The translations under genes were made by a program, and so were the position numbers. Source: Bedellia somnulentella (taxonomy: Eukaryota > Arthropoda > Insecta > Lepidoptera > Bedelliidae). From it: DNA of 64,000 bases. The stretch covers positions 12,325,970 to 12,389,969 of the forward strand of contig OY755186.1 of the NCBI GenBank assembly GCA_963576735.1, read 5' to 3'. Below, in pieces: positions 12,601 through 21,525 of the stretch. How positions within the stretch are numbered: position 1 is the first letter of the stretch; each line of letters starts with the position of its first letter. A model generated the notes under the pieces. It made no database searches. It saw only the letters and a list, made by a program, of their open reading frames with translations, and was not told where the DNA came from.

Positions 12601-12960
12601 GCAGTATGAAGAATAAAAGAGCATGTATGAAAAGATTGATGGATGTAAACGAAGCCAGAGAGTAAACAAGCAAAAAACTATTTATATACCATCTTACTTC
12701 ATTTAATGAAAAAATATACAAACCCTTTATGGCACTTAAAATATGATAATTCCTATAACTTATGGGTTATGAATACATGAATTTAATATTACCTGAAGCA
12801 CAGTGGTGCCTGGGGGTACATGAACAGGTTTGTCGTCAATGAATAGCTCCACCTTCTCGGCTGGAACATTGTCAGCAAATCTGCGTACTGCGACTGGAGT
12901 TACGCGAGTAGAACCTATCAAAGGTAGTGACAGCGCCCGGGATAGTGGCTGGCGCAGCAT
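635..12960 (-). CDS. NDUFS1: NADH:ubiquinone oxidoreductase 75 kDa core subunit (complex I), 13 coding exons
   Basis: Carries the first Fe-S clusters of the electron path in the N module of mitochondrial complex I. Coding exons in transcript order: 12793-12960, 11045-11376, 9852-9993, 7325-7450, 6994-7089, 6216-6389, 5154-5319, 4561-4712, 3994-4200, 3199-3373, 2507-2669, 1235-1382, 635-781. They sum to 2,196 nt (731 residues plus TAA), close to the about 727 residues of the human protein, and every junction has GT-AG and keeps phase. The start ATG at 12960 begins an Arg/Ser-rich mitochondrial presequence. Cluster ligands: N1b C69, C80, C83, C97; N5 H129, C133, C136, C142; N4 C185, C188, C191, C235, with motifs [14 protein letters not shown] and CIHCTRC. 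The C-terminal half is the molybdopterin-oxidoreductase-like fold (exon ending DDWKIIR), and the last exon carries [12 protein letters not shown]. Introns are full of repeats but no exon is broken. Transcribed divergently from eEF1B beta. Identity is firm; exon edges were read by eye. Confidence 0.96.
903..1150 (+). mobile_element. Short RTE-ended interspersed element (copy 1)
   Basis: About 250 bp, non-coding. It starts with gtagtgtcggcttagaat and ends with gccgtgagtatatgtatg followed by (ATGT)n. The same body recurs at 3403, 10541, 11449, 15804 and 23742. Its head matches the 5' end of the RTE LINE at 61,983 and its tail matches that LINE's 3' end, so it is probably a non-autonomous passenger of that LINE. 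In the last NDUFS1 intron. Confidence 0.8.
2040..2345. repeat. GC-rich block in an NDUFS1 intron
   Basis: About 300 bp of markedly GC-rich DNA in an otherwise AT-rich intron. It contains a short hairpin-like stretch around 2220-2275 (cgcctggggaggtgcccaat and flanking C/G runs). The sharp compositional change suggests an insertion, perhaps the GC-rich 5' part of a retroelement, but I cannot name the family and see no convincing protein. Confidence 0.4.
2412..2451 (-). pseudogene. Fragment duplicated from NDUFS1 exon 2507-2669
   Basis: Immediately downstream (minus strand) of exon 2507-2669, bases 2426-2450 are identical to bases 2592-2616 inside that exon, and 2412-2425 resemble the exon's donor end at 2503-2515. 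The piece looks like a tandem copy of the exon with its middle deleted. Too short to code. Confidence 0.6.
2923..3027 (-). pseudogene. Decayed duplicate of the 3' half of NDUFS1 exon 3199-3373
   Basis: In the intron just downstream of exon 3199-3373 lies a second, diverged copy of that exon's last ~105 nt, in the same orientation. It reads [18 protein letters not shown] and onward in frame, against [18 protein letters not shown] in the real exon, and ends at a matching GT donor. The Gln codon of the real exon's final IYQ is TAA here, and the upstream half with its acceptor is missing, so it cannot serve as an alternative exon. Confidence 0.8.
3403..3655 (+). mobile_element. Short RTE-ended interspersed element (copy 2)
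   Basis: Near-complete copy with head gctgtgtagtgtcggctt, the shared middle (gagacccatcaccaacaa) and tail gccgtgagtatatgtatg. Lies in the intron between NDUFS1 exons 3994-4200 and 3199-3373. Confidence 0.8.
5878..6160 (+). repeat. Interspersed non-coding repeat (family with acaagctgaccc head)
   Basis: Begins acaagctgacccaacagac and ends near gttttgcgcttagcaacaca. A shorter relative lies at 18265-18442 and a fragment at about 1485-1560. No coding capacity seen; the head and tail wording resembles 3' ends of insect LINE families, but no RT is attached, so the class is unassigned. Confidence 0.55.
6626..6752 (+). mobile_element. 3' fragment of the RTE LINE
   Basis: Diverged copy of the last ~125 bp of the RTE family at 49,029: it keeps aataaaagagcatgtgtgag near its start and ggccgtgagtataagtaag at its end. 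Severely 5'-truncated, non-coding, inside an NDUFS1 intron. Confidence 0.65.
7513..7580 (-). mobile_element. Truncated copy of the short RTE-ended element
   Basis: Contains cacttttggaagttgaatgg and neighbouring bases of the short element in reverse orientation; both ends are missing. Lies 20 bp before the mariner-like element. Confidence 0.5.
7602..9041. mobile_element. Degenerate Tc1/mariner-like transposon with ~350-bp inverted ends
   Basis: Begins CAGGGTGTCCCAAGAAATAG and ends with the reverse complement, flanked by TA on both sides (TATA before 7602 and after 9041). The inverted ends are unusually long: about 350 bp can be followed inward, including tgctactgttcacctatttc matching in reverse. 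The core at 8445-8640 encodes a broken transposase remnant with the mariner signature RSPDLNP in one frame and [20 protein letters not shown] in the next, so at least one frameshift and severe deletion. An internal perfect 20-bp inverted pair lies at 8394-8413 and 8652-8671. The left arm is interrupted by an RTE fragment at about 7727-7919. Inside the NDUFS1 intron between exons 9852-9993 and 7325-7450. Confidence 0.85.
7727..7919 (+). mobile_element. RTE LINE 3' fragment nested in the mariner-like element
   Basis: Runs from tttggatcaaatagaaaatg through gcatgtatgaaaagattgat to ggcgtgagaatatgtatg and an (ATGT)n tail, that is the last ~190 bp of the RTE family. The mariner-like left arm stops at about 7720 and resumes at 7918, as shown by comparison with the right arm at 8920-8945, so this is a later insertion. 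Confidence 0.8.
9374..9820. repeat. ~183-bp tandem repeat, about 2.4 copies
   Basis: Units start at 9374, 9554 and 9739 with atttcaaattc followed by taggtacag, and share ataagttaattttgtta and catcctgaaaggaacccttgg. The third unit is incomplete and stops shortly before the acceptor-distal side of NDUFS1 exon 9852-9993. No coding capacity. Confidence 0.8.
10082..10205 (+). mobile_element. RTE LINE 3' fragment
   Basis: Diverged piece carrying aggtttgccatgatcgtacg, the conserved wording just before the RTE 3' end, then aatgggaactaatggtgag and an AT-rich tail. Contains a small local duplication (aatgaagctt/aatgaagctc). Confidence 0.6.
10541..10778 (-). mobile_element. Short RTE-ended element (copy 3)
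   Basis: Reverse-orientation copy: starts with the (ACAT)n tail and gtcacggctata, then gccacttttggaagttgagt, ggtgatgagtctccaactgc and the head complement ctaagccagcactaca. In an NDUFS1 intron. Confidence 0.8.
11449..11627 (-). mobile_element. Short RTE-ended element (copy 4, tail lost)
   Basis: Reverse copy lacking the tail region: gccacttttggaagttgcgt to ctaagccgacactacgcagc. In the NDUFS1 intron after the presequence exon. Confidence 0.8.
12308..12673. mobile_element. RTE LINE 3' fragment with inverted 5' part (twin-primed)
   Basis: Flanked by a 12-bp direct repeat gtaaacaagcaa (12308-12319 and 12662-12673). The left part (about 12320-12426) is the RTE 3' end in minus orientation, with its (ACAT)n tail outermost. 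The right part (about 12434-12661) is the adjoining upstream RTE segment in plus orientation, coding [17 protein letters not shown] and onward. Both parts stop at the same place in the element (gtaaacgaagccagag). This is the structure expected when target-primed reverse transcription starts from both nicked strands. Confidence 0.85.
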
Positions 12961-13253
12961 TTCTGAACCATACCAACAATGTCAACAAACATGTTTATAC
13001 CATATATTAAACACCATGAAAACACAGAACAGAAAGCAAATGGAAGAGAAACTATAAAAGTACTTATAAAACTATATTATAATGATTAACTGGGATAAAT
13101 ACGACTGTTATTGTTACATAAGAAAGACCCTTATAACCTGCACGTTAACGGTTCATATTTGACTTAGGGCATTATAACTATAACATGACTTAAATTATAC
13201 AGTATTGGAGATAAATTTATTTAGATTAGCACACAGATTTAACAAATACGCAC

Positions 13254-13330
13254 CGAAAATATCTCGCAAGATTGATAGAACTCCAAAATTGACAACAACG
13301 ATCTGTAGAAATTTGTGTTTGGTTCAGACA
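13254..13330 (-). other. NDUFS1: Probable 5' UTR exon of NDUFS1
   Basis: An AG acceptor lies only 2 nt upstream of the NDUFS1 ATG (plus-strand ctg at 12963-12965), so the leader must be spliced. The nearest good upstream donor on the minus strand is GTGCGT at 13253-13248, which would place a non-coding first exon from 13254 to about 13330. The outer limit and the transcription start are guesses. Confidence 0.4.
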
Positions 13331-13423
13331 ATGACATAAGTGAAACGCAGTGACAGTCACTTCTGCCTTGCCGAATGCCCAAAGTATAAAGCTAAGTTAA
13401 CATAGTTGTAGTATATTACTCAT

Positions 13424-13507
13424 GGTTGTTAACGGTGAAGGAAAACATCATGAGGAAACCCACTTGGCTTAGATATCCTTGTATATCACATTGTCATCAT
13501 ACACGTA
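13424..13507 (+). mobile_element. tRNA-derived SINE, left half (split by the jockey-like LINE)
   Basis: Contains ggttgttaacggtgaaggaa and gaggaaacccacttggct, as in the SINE body at 22,990-23,090. The SINE resumes at 14848 with gtgagtactctgaacaccag, so the LINE between sits inside it. Confidence 0.6.
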
Positions 13508-14847
13508 CTTTTTTTTTTGTTTACCGGAGGGGAAATCCTCCCTCATAGGATCCCCGCCACTCGAGAGAGCGACGGGGGTATGTCGTACTTTTACCGACTA
13601 AAACCCCTCCGGTTCGGTGCTGCTGGCCCTGCGGCCTATGCGGCGTCACCTTGACGTTTGTTTTGCCGGGCGGCTGACGGCTGCCCTGGCGAGGCAAAGG
13701 AGTGTACCTTAGCTAAGTCGGAGTATAAAATAAAATAGACTCTAGGCGTTGAGTCTGGTGTGGCTCTAAATTTAGTGTGGAGTTCTACGACCTCGCCGGC
13801 GGGGTCGGTGTCGGGAGTGATAGTGGTTGTTGGTGTGACCGCAAGCGCCGGTGGCCCCTGAGGCCTCGAGCTCGCGGGTGATGTCGTCGTCGGGATCCGA
13901 GAGCACGCTACGTGGGCGTCTCTTTCGAAACCCGGCGTCCGGGGAAATCGTGTAGTCGAGCGAGGCTCGGAGTAAGGGGTTGGGGTGATCAGGGATACTA
14001 TCAAAGTATCTACGTGAGATTTGTTTGAAGTGATCCCTGATTGTATTGAGTCCTAAGTATCTGTGGAGATCATAGTTCCTAACATACCAAGGCGCCCCTA
14101 CCGCCTTGCGCATGAACCTATTTTGTATCACCTGGAGGCGGTATATCAAGTCCTCTCTGGCGTGTGCGAACGCAACACTACCGTACGAGAGGACCGAACG
14201 TATACATGTTTTGTATAGTGTAACTTTGTGACGCAGTGGTAACTTACTACGAGCACAAAGCATCGGTGATAGCCTATTCAGGACGAATGAGGCTTTGTTG
14301 CGTATGTATTTGATGTGGTGTGTCCATGTAAGCCGGGGATCAAAGACAATACCGAGGTATTTGGTCTTTTTTTACCCACGGAATAGGTGAGCCGAAGAGT
14401 TGAACAGGCCGTGGCGGATCGTGTGAGGCGTATCCCTTCCGAAAGAGCATGGCTGCGCTTTTGAAGGGATTAACCTCGATCCGCCACTTCCTGAACCACT
14501 CCCCGAGTTGTGTTACGGCTCGCTGAAGGCGAAGCCGTATAAAGTTGTGGTTGGGGTGACTCGTGTAAAGTAGAGTGTCGTCTGCAAAGAGTGCTAACTC
14601 CACCAGCAGTGTACGCGGGATGTCGTTAGTGTATATATTGAAGAGTGTGGAGCCCTGTGGGACTCCCGCGTGTATGGGGTGGTGTTGTGAGTGGGCGTCT
14701 TCCACTCTGAAGCGGAATCGGCGATCTGACAAGTAGTCGCGGATTATAGCCACGAGCTTGTCTGGCACGTGGCTGACAAGCTCGTGGCTATAATCCGTGA
14801 CTACTTGTCAGATCGCCGATTCCGCTTCAGCGATCCGACAAGTAGTC
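13508..14847 (-). mobile_element. Jockey-clade LINE, 5'-truncated, with inverted 5' end
   Basis: Minus-strand 3' fragment of a non-LTR retrotransposon ending in poly(A) (plus-strand T run at 13508-13517). Two reading frames carry the reverse transcriptase: 14340-14768 with GVPQGS and the catalytic FADDTLLYTS, then, after a frameshift near the T run at about 14370, 13772-14263 with SVLSYGSVAFAHA and the jockey-type C-terminal ending (RYLGLNTIRDHFKQISRRY). The endonuclease and 5' RT are missing. At the truncated end, 14707-14762 is repeated inverted at 14775-14830 (56-bp arms, 12-bp spacer), followed by a third partial copy in original sense. It enlarges the NDUFS1/eEF1B divergent intergenic region by about 1.3 kb. 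Confidence 0.8.
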
Positions 14848-14957
14848 GCGGAAACGTGAGTACTCTGAACACCAGGTGCCAATGTCACGTGATGTTCAGA
14901 GTTATTATTACGTCTGCCAACCCATTAGGCGACATATGGCGTGAACGTTTGAGTTGA
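14848..14957 (+). mobile_element. tRNA-derived SINE, right half
   Basis: Matches 23166-23270: gtactctgaacaccaggtg, gtcacgtgatgttcaga and gcgtgaacgttt. This is the 3' part of the SINE whose left half is at 13424. Confidence 0.65.
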
Positions 14958-15149
14958 GTAGTATACTTACGTCGAAGAGCGTCGCATTGGTGTTGTTTTG
15001 TGTGTACTTGGATTCCAATAGGATTACTTACTTGAACCAAACCGAAACATGTGTTTTGTATATCTACTTGAACAATAACTGACCAAATCGTAATTGGTTG
15101 GATATCGACAGCTAACTTCTTGCCAATGTCAATGTCATTGACAATGTCA

Positions 15150-15232
15150 TCATCTTTATCTTTTCTTTCTCGTTCTAATCTGGAACCGTGCGGTGTGGTG
15201 CTGTAATTTAATTCAATAAATATCTTAATAAA
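15150..15232 (+). promoter_or_regulatory. eEF1B 5' leader with pyrimidine tract
   Basis: Upstream of the ATG is a pyrimidine-rich run, cttttctttctcgttc, at about 15158-15173. Translation-factor mRNAs in animals usually start with a 5' terminal oligopyrimidine (TOP) tract, so transcription may begin here. The start site itself is not shown by the sequence. Confidence 0.35.
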
Positions 15233-16453
15233 ATGGCTTTCGGAGATGTTAAATCGGCTCAAGGTTTGAGCGAGCTCAACAAATTCCTGGCTGATAAAAG
15301 TTACATCTCAGGGTATGTATAAATCAAAATGTTATAGGTTGGAATTTTGGACCACGTCAATCAGATCGGCTTAATTTTAGACCAAGTTGGTCCTCTATCA
15401 GATCCTTAGATATGCATGTCTAATTAGTATATATGGTTATAGATACACGCCCTCACAGGCTGATGTGCAAGTATTCACACAAGTAGGAAAAGCACCGGCT
15501 GCCAACCAAGCTCATGCTTTACGTTGGTACAACCACATCGCCTCATTCACCGCCGCTGAACGGAAATCTTGGCCGGCTGGTACCAGTCCACTAACTGCTG
15601 GAGCTAAACCCACCACAGCTCCTGCCGCCAAAGAGGAAGACGATGATGATGTTGACCTGTTTGGATCTGGTGATGAGGAAGAGGTAAATTATTTAATGCT
15701 AATCTTAGCTACAAGATATTCTCAGCTACTTATTTATAATCATGTAAAAGTCAGGGGTTTATTTGCTGTATTATACATTGAAATGGCTGAAAAACCTAGA
15801 TAGGAGCAGCCAGAGCTCGATAATTAGGAATTCTTAAGCCACTTTTTGGAAGTAGTGTTGGGAATATATAAATTGTTGGTCATGGGTCCATGACCATATT
15901 GGTCAACAATCACTTAAAAGCTCCAATACCCTAGGTCAACTCTTATGTAAGCTGTCTATGTCATATCTAAATATTGTTTATGTGTGTGTGTGTGTGTGTA
16001 TGTGTCTTGTAATATTGTTTATTGAGACCTCCAAAATATGATAAAATTTTATTTCTTATAAACATTAGGCTTGTGTTTTTCACAAAATGGTGTTTGGCAT
16101 TATTACAGGATGCAGAAGCTGCCAGAGTTCGTGAAGAAAGGCTCAAAGCCTATGCTGACAAGAAATCTAAAAAACCAGCCTTGATTGCCAAATCATCTAT
16201 AATCCTTGATGTAAAACCCTGGGATGATGAAACTGACATGGGTGAAATGGAGAAAAAAGTCCGCACAATCGAAATGGATGGTCTTCTTTGGGGAGCATCC
16301 AAATTGGTTCCTGTTGGTTATGGCATCAAAAAACTACAGATTATGTGTGTCATTGAAGATGACAAAGTATCTGTTGACCTTCTCACTGAACAGATTCAGG
16401 AATTCGAAGATTTTGTTCAATCAGTTGACATCGCAGCATTTAATAAGATCTAA
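15233..16453 (+). CDS. eEF1B2: Translation elongation factor 1-beta (eEF1B beta), 3 exons
   Basis: Guanine-nucleotide exchange factor that recharges eEF1A with GTP in the cytosolic eEF1B complex. Exons 15233-15312, 15443-15683 and 16109-16453 join in phase (666 nt) to 221 residues, the usual insect length. Residues 1-75 form the GST-C-like N-terminal domain ([30 protein letters not shown]); residues 88-107 are the acidic linker with [10 protein letters not shown], a casein-kinase-2-type site in this family; residues 135-221 are the catalytic GEF domain ([28 protein letters not shown], ending AAFNKI). The ATG is preceded by AAA. AATAAA lies at 16468-16473, 15 nt after the stop. Intron 1 is about 130 bp and intron 2 about 425 bp, the latter holding a degenerate short element and a TG microsatellite. 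Divergent from NDUFS1, convergent with erlin. Confidence 0.97.
15804..15950 (-). mobile_element. Short RTE-ended element (degenerate copy)
   Basis: Diverged reverse copy in eEF1B intron 2, recognisable by cagccagagctcgataatta, gccactttttggaagtagtg and the following ggtcatgggtcc. Ends lost. Confidence 0.6.
15979..16003. repeat. TG-dinucleotide microsatellite
   Basis: About ten TG units, then tatgtgtc, in eEF1B intron 2. Confidence 0.85.
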
Positions 16454-17119
16454 GCAGTGTTTTTACAAATAAAACAGTTTTGTAATTAAAAACATCTTTT
16501 GTTTCCAAATTTCCTTAACATTTTATTTTGTAATGACATTTAGTAAGATACAACACAGATATGTATCATGTATAAAAGCAGGCAGTGGATCTTCTATGAC
16601 ACCATTTAATAGGGATTGGTTATCTTTAGTACATTATTTATATACCCCCATTTACTGATATACCCCCATTTACTGCAAAAATACCAGTATAGTTAACATA
16701 CATAAACAAAATAACTTGTCTAGTACCTATCCACTCCAATCATAATATAGTGCGTAATGGTTCTCATAAAAGAGAACCTAATGGATTTCCTCTTTGTTTT
16801 TAAATATCCAAAGTATATAAATCCTACTATTAGTCCCACTTTGCGTCATGCAAAAGCAGATACCCCGCAGTAAATAAATTAGATCAACAACTAAATTAAC
16901 AGGCTTATACACAATCTCCCATTTAATGAGACATTTTTTGTAATGATTAATTTTTGCCATTTGAAATTAGTCTTTGTCTATTCTACATTGCGCTAGACGT
17001 AAACATGACATCCACACTCCACCAAATCAAATAAAAATGTTTTAATTAAAATACTCCTTGCTTGGTAAACTCTTACTCAGACTAGGTACACTCATTTTAT
17101 AAAATAATTACAGTCAACA

Positions 17120-20100
17120 TTAATTTGGTTTAGGAGCCTTAAATTCGCCAACATCTGCTTGCATGAACATGTTGGGAATATCATTTCCAAAGTATATCTT
17201 ATTGTTGACCGCCAAAGCTTCATACTTCTTTAATTCTAAATATTCTTTCGTAAGCAACATTTTATGCGCTTCTGCTTGTTTTTTTAAGTTATAAAACTCT
17301 GCCTCTGCTTTAGTGAATTGTTTAGCTTTGTGTATGCTGTCTTCAATGAGTTCAATTTTTTGTAGAGATTCTTTCTCCATAATTTTCTGTTCGTATTGAA
17401 TTTTTGCTACTTGAGCCTCTTTTTCAGCTTCAATTACAGCTTTTCGTCTAGCAGTCTCTGCCTCTTTTTCAACTACCTGTAAAATAATTAATTGTGAAAC
17501 AGCAATCTTTCGTAAGTCTGAGAAAACGAGTAAGTCAGTATTAATAATTACTTTTTGGTGTTGAGCTGCTATAAGCAGTTTAGATTTTTCTGCCTCCATC
17601 AGTTCATAGTTCTTTCGAATGGCTTCTGGTATTTTCGGTTTGGTGACTCGCACTGCCTGTACTCTCAGTCCTGGGGCCATTTCATTTAGATCTTTTTGTA
17701 ATGCCTGGCAAAATATGGAAAAAACAATTTTGAACAGGATAAAATTGTAAATTAAAATGTTTCAATTTTATATTAAGAAATCACCTTAAACATATAAACA
17801 CAGAGTTAAGACAAAACTAAATTTAAATACAAAGGGGCGATTCAAACAAAAAATGGTGGTACTTTTTAAACAAAACAAGTACCTAAGTAATTTAAGGTAA
17901 ATTATTTTGAACGTACATAATAATATTTAATATGATCTTCAATGAAAGAAACTACAGCCTGCATTGTATTAATTTGAGATTACTCACTGTTTTCAAATTT
18001 TCATCAATTTGGTCGAACAGATCTATGTAAACTTCGTGCAGTGTGTGCGCACTACAGAATTGATTGAGCTCATGGTGCACCTTGTTGAAAATCAATGTCT
18101 TATCATAGTCTGCTGTATAATTTCTGACAACGTCCAGCACTAAAAAGAAGCAAAATTACAATATTTTAAATGTTTTTTCAAATAAACATCATATTGTTTA
18201 TCTATTGAGCAGAGCCGTTCTATCCAACTTCAAGGAAATGTACGAAACTTGTTTTTATTTTATTCTTAACAAGCTGACCCGACAGACATTCACTTGATGC
18301 ATGTCATTAAACTGCTGAGAGGATGAGACCGAGGATTTTTTCTATAGCTAAGAACCTTTTCCAAAATTTAAGTAACACTATACAAAAAGAATCAGTCCTG
18401 CCGTTTTCTAGTTTTGCGCTTAGCAATACATTTTAATTATAGATTGAACTTACCACTATTAGGCTCCAACTTGTTGACAACCTCAATCCTCTCAAAGTAA
18501 ATGAGGACTCCTCCGCTAGTACCACATGGCACATTTTTCACCTCGTCGGTTTGCAAAGTTGACTGAGAACAAATTAATAATTGAATATCCAAAATGTTAC
18601 TTGTTTGTAGCCCAGAAAAATGCTTTAAATCAAAAGCTCATAATAAAAGCTGTCAGGGTTTAAAATAACTCTATTCCATCTTTTTTAGTGAATGTCGTAG
18701 TATCATATTAAGCGGTTTGAATATGGAGCTTTTCAAGTCATCGAGTGTCGTAACAGGCGAGTTACCAACCTTTACCCGTAATAAACAATCTTATTTCTCA
18801 CTCAACTTTCAAAATACATACATACATATACTCACGCCATTAGTTCCCATTGGGCTAGGCAGAGACTATCGATCGCCACTTTGTACGAACCTGACAAACC
18901 TCTCTAGCTTTGTTTACATCCATCAATCTTCTCAATCATGCTCTTTTATTCAACTTCCAAAAGTGGCTGCATATTTTTAAATTCTGAAAATCTGCTGCTC
19001 TTTTAAAGGAGCAAAACGTAAGTATGTAGGGTGATGCAGTGGGACTCTAGCCACCATCCTTTATTTTATCCATCTCATCCTATATAAGTGGCAGAGTGTT
19101 TCAGATGCTCAGTGTGGGGGCAAGTGATGGGGCAGTAGTGATAATCATATCAATAAAATAATTAGATGATTTACTCACTTAATAACATATAAAATTCGAT
19201 TCATACTAAACAGAGCTCTACTACAGCCTCTTACAAAAAAAACCTTTCATTTATTATGTTTTATAAATCAAAAAAAACTTTTTATTTGACAAAATTAAAA
19301 AAAATATATACTGCTCTTTAATTACTATAAATAACTAGAAAAAGCTGGAATGAATGTCAGGAGCATTCACCAAATAGGAAATTTATTTTATGAATATAGA
19401 TAAATATGAATCAACAAATAATGTGAAGCAACATAGTAAGGTGTACAAATAATACAGATGGTTTAAAGCCAGAAGGACCATTTTCATGTTTAAGAGCTGA
19501 GCCTGACTGTCAGGATCTATACAGTTCTACATGGTGATTTTTTTTAAATGTTAAATGGTTTTAGTTTGTTAATTTGGTGGGTTATTTGCTTTATACAATT
19601 TTTGTGAAAATAAGATAAAAACATTGAAGAATATGTTAAATGACTAAGTACAACTTTGCTATGTGGGTTTCATCATGATGTTTTTCCTCACTGTTAAGAA
19701 GCATGATAAATATACCACACATGACTTTAGAGAAGAGAAATTTGCGAGGCATGACCCAGGTTTTAAACCCACACCTGTCTGCATGATGGATGGGTGTTCT
19801 GATACATTGAGCTATGAGGGTTGTTAAAAAAGAGTTAATAATGAAACACATGTCTGTTTCAGTTCCAGTTAAGTAACCCCTAGAAAACAAAAAAAGAGAC
19901 TTTATACTAATATATGTTGCTTGAAATACAAAAAAAACTATGAAAAGTCTAACTCAAGAATAAATAAATCATAAATTCCAGATATAAGTCACATGGAGTG
20001 ACTCACACCAATAGAACCAATAGATTGAAACTTATTTAAACATAATAATCTACTTACCTGTATTGATTTGTATGATGTAAGCAGTGGTATCATCATATGA

Positions 20101-20883
20101 AAACCTGGTTTACTTGTCACTGGTAAAAGAGCTCCTCCCTGCAAAGTAACAAAACAAGTAGATTCATACTAAAAAAAATGTGAGAGACTTCTACTTGCAT
20201 TTACAACATTTTGAGAAATCTATTTTGAGTAAACTTTCATACACAAATGATAAGTTAAACATATTTGTAATGTCAGTATAAATTAGCACCACTCTAGCAA
20301 TGTCATGGATGTTAAACAAAGTAAATAAATATTAAAAAAATATATCTCATTTATCTCAAAATGTGTTCATAGTTTTATTCCATTAATAAAATTTGTCTAA
20401 ATATAATGATCAGTGACTACGAGTACTCATAATAAAATGTTGTATGGAAAAGCTTGGTAGGGTAAGGAAATATTTACGAACATTCTCACACTCTCAGAAC
20501 GAAAGAGGCTCAACTCAAAAATAGTTATATTGAGTTACAATCCTAGAGAGACATAAATAGGTATGCTCAATCTGATGAATAGTAAAACAAAGGCACAAAT
20601 TGTTAAAAAAACAGGATACCAAATTTTCCAACCCTATAACAAAAAGTGCCTTTGTTTTAGAATATACTTTTTTATGCTTCTCTATGAATGTGACTTAATA
20701 TCACTATTTTTGAGTTGAGCCTCTTTCGTTATGAGAGTGCGTTGTATAAGTAGTATAATAAGTACCACTACTTACCCTATAATAAACTCCCACATGTCCT
20801 TCTTCAACCTTATGTAAAGAAAAGTGAACAGTTATTCCAACGGCTAGTATAACAAAGGCTAATAAAGAAGACTGGTCTGCCAT
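17120..20883 (-). CDS. ERLIN: Erlin (ER lipid raft-associated SPFH-domain protein), 6 coding exons
   Basis: ER-membrane protein of the stomatin/prohibitin/flotillin family; in animals erlins form large rings that recruit RNF170 to degrade IP3 receptors and restrain SREBP. Coding exons: 20776-20883, 20058-20138, 18454-18562, 17988-18139, 17552-17704, 17120-17476, 960 nt or 319 residues plus TAA, all in phase with GT-AG. Residues 5-23 are the single N-terminal hydrophobic anchor ([19 protein letters not shown]). The SPFH domain follows with [47 protein letters not shown] and [20 protein letters not shown], then a charged coiled coil and the family C-terminus [14 protein letters not shown]. Human ERLIN1/2 are slightly longer (about 340 residues), mostly at the tail. 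An acceptor 7 nt upstream of the ATG implies a spliced 5' leader. Introns hold repeats. Paralogue (1 or 2) cannot be assigned; insects usually have one. Confidence 0.95.
18265..18442 (+). repeat. Interspersed repeat (acaagctgaccc family), shorter copy
   Basis: Shares aacaagctgacccgacagac, cattcacttga and gttttgcgcttagcaataca with 5878-6160. In an erlin intron. Confidence 0.55.
18817..18950 (-). mobile_element. RTE LINE 3' fragment
   Basis: Reverse copy of the last ~130 bp: (ACAT)n, ctcacgccattagttcccat, gcagagactatcgatcgcca, ending at catgctcttttatt. A piece of the short RTE-ended element (caacttccaaaagtggctgc) abuts it. In an erlin intron. Confidence 0.75.
19650..19832 (-). mobile_element. 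tRNA-derived SINE, reverse copy
   Basis: On the minus strand it reads a tRNA-like head (catagctcaatgtatcagaa, then ggtttaaaacctgggt), then ctctaaagtcatgtgtggta and gtgaggaaaaacatc, as in the copy at 22,920. The tail is missing. In an erlin intron. Confidence 0.65.
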
Positions 20884-21525
20884 GGCTGGACTGAAATTTT
20901 ATTAACTTATTAATTTCTTGCCTCTATTCCCAAACCAATAATTTTCAATAACAAACCACCATATCTTACTTAAAATATAATCCAGCTGATAATTCTAAGA
21001 CGGGTATTTTGAAAACTGGTCTTCGCCTGAAAATTAATCACTGAGAGTTATGAAAATAAATCGACTCTAGTTTCGAATTCTAACCTTAAGAAGTTAACAA
21101 ACTGATATTTAAGTCTCAAAGACAAGTTTGATAGTGGTGATCTTAAGTTTATATTTTAGTAAGAAGGAGAAAAATCATATACATTTACAATTTTTATTCA
21201 AAACCTCCGGCTTGCCGTAAATATATACAATTTCGGTCGGTTCACCGACCAGCCAGCACGCACAATGACATGACATTGACATGACAAGAAAATAATGACA
21301 TTTGACGTATTATGACAATACTGTCACATCTTTGTTTTATTTCAAATGGCTTCTATCGTGTCAACTTTGAGTACAGATCCACAATCATAACTTGGCCGGC
21401 GGCGACTCTGGTACTACTGTCGCCATTTTGAAATTTCGGCCTGTCATTGTCAGTTAGTTCTTAACTAAATAAAAATTATAGGGTGACCTACGTATATAAT
21501 AAATTATCACTTTCATTAATAGAGT

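Noticed and set aside
13636..14004. Separate Pro/Thr-rich protein on the minus strand
   Set aside because: It is an alternative frame of the jockey-like LINE C-terminus, whose true frame is 13772-14263.
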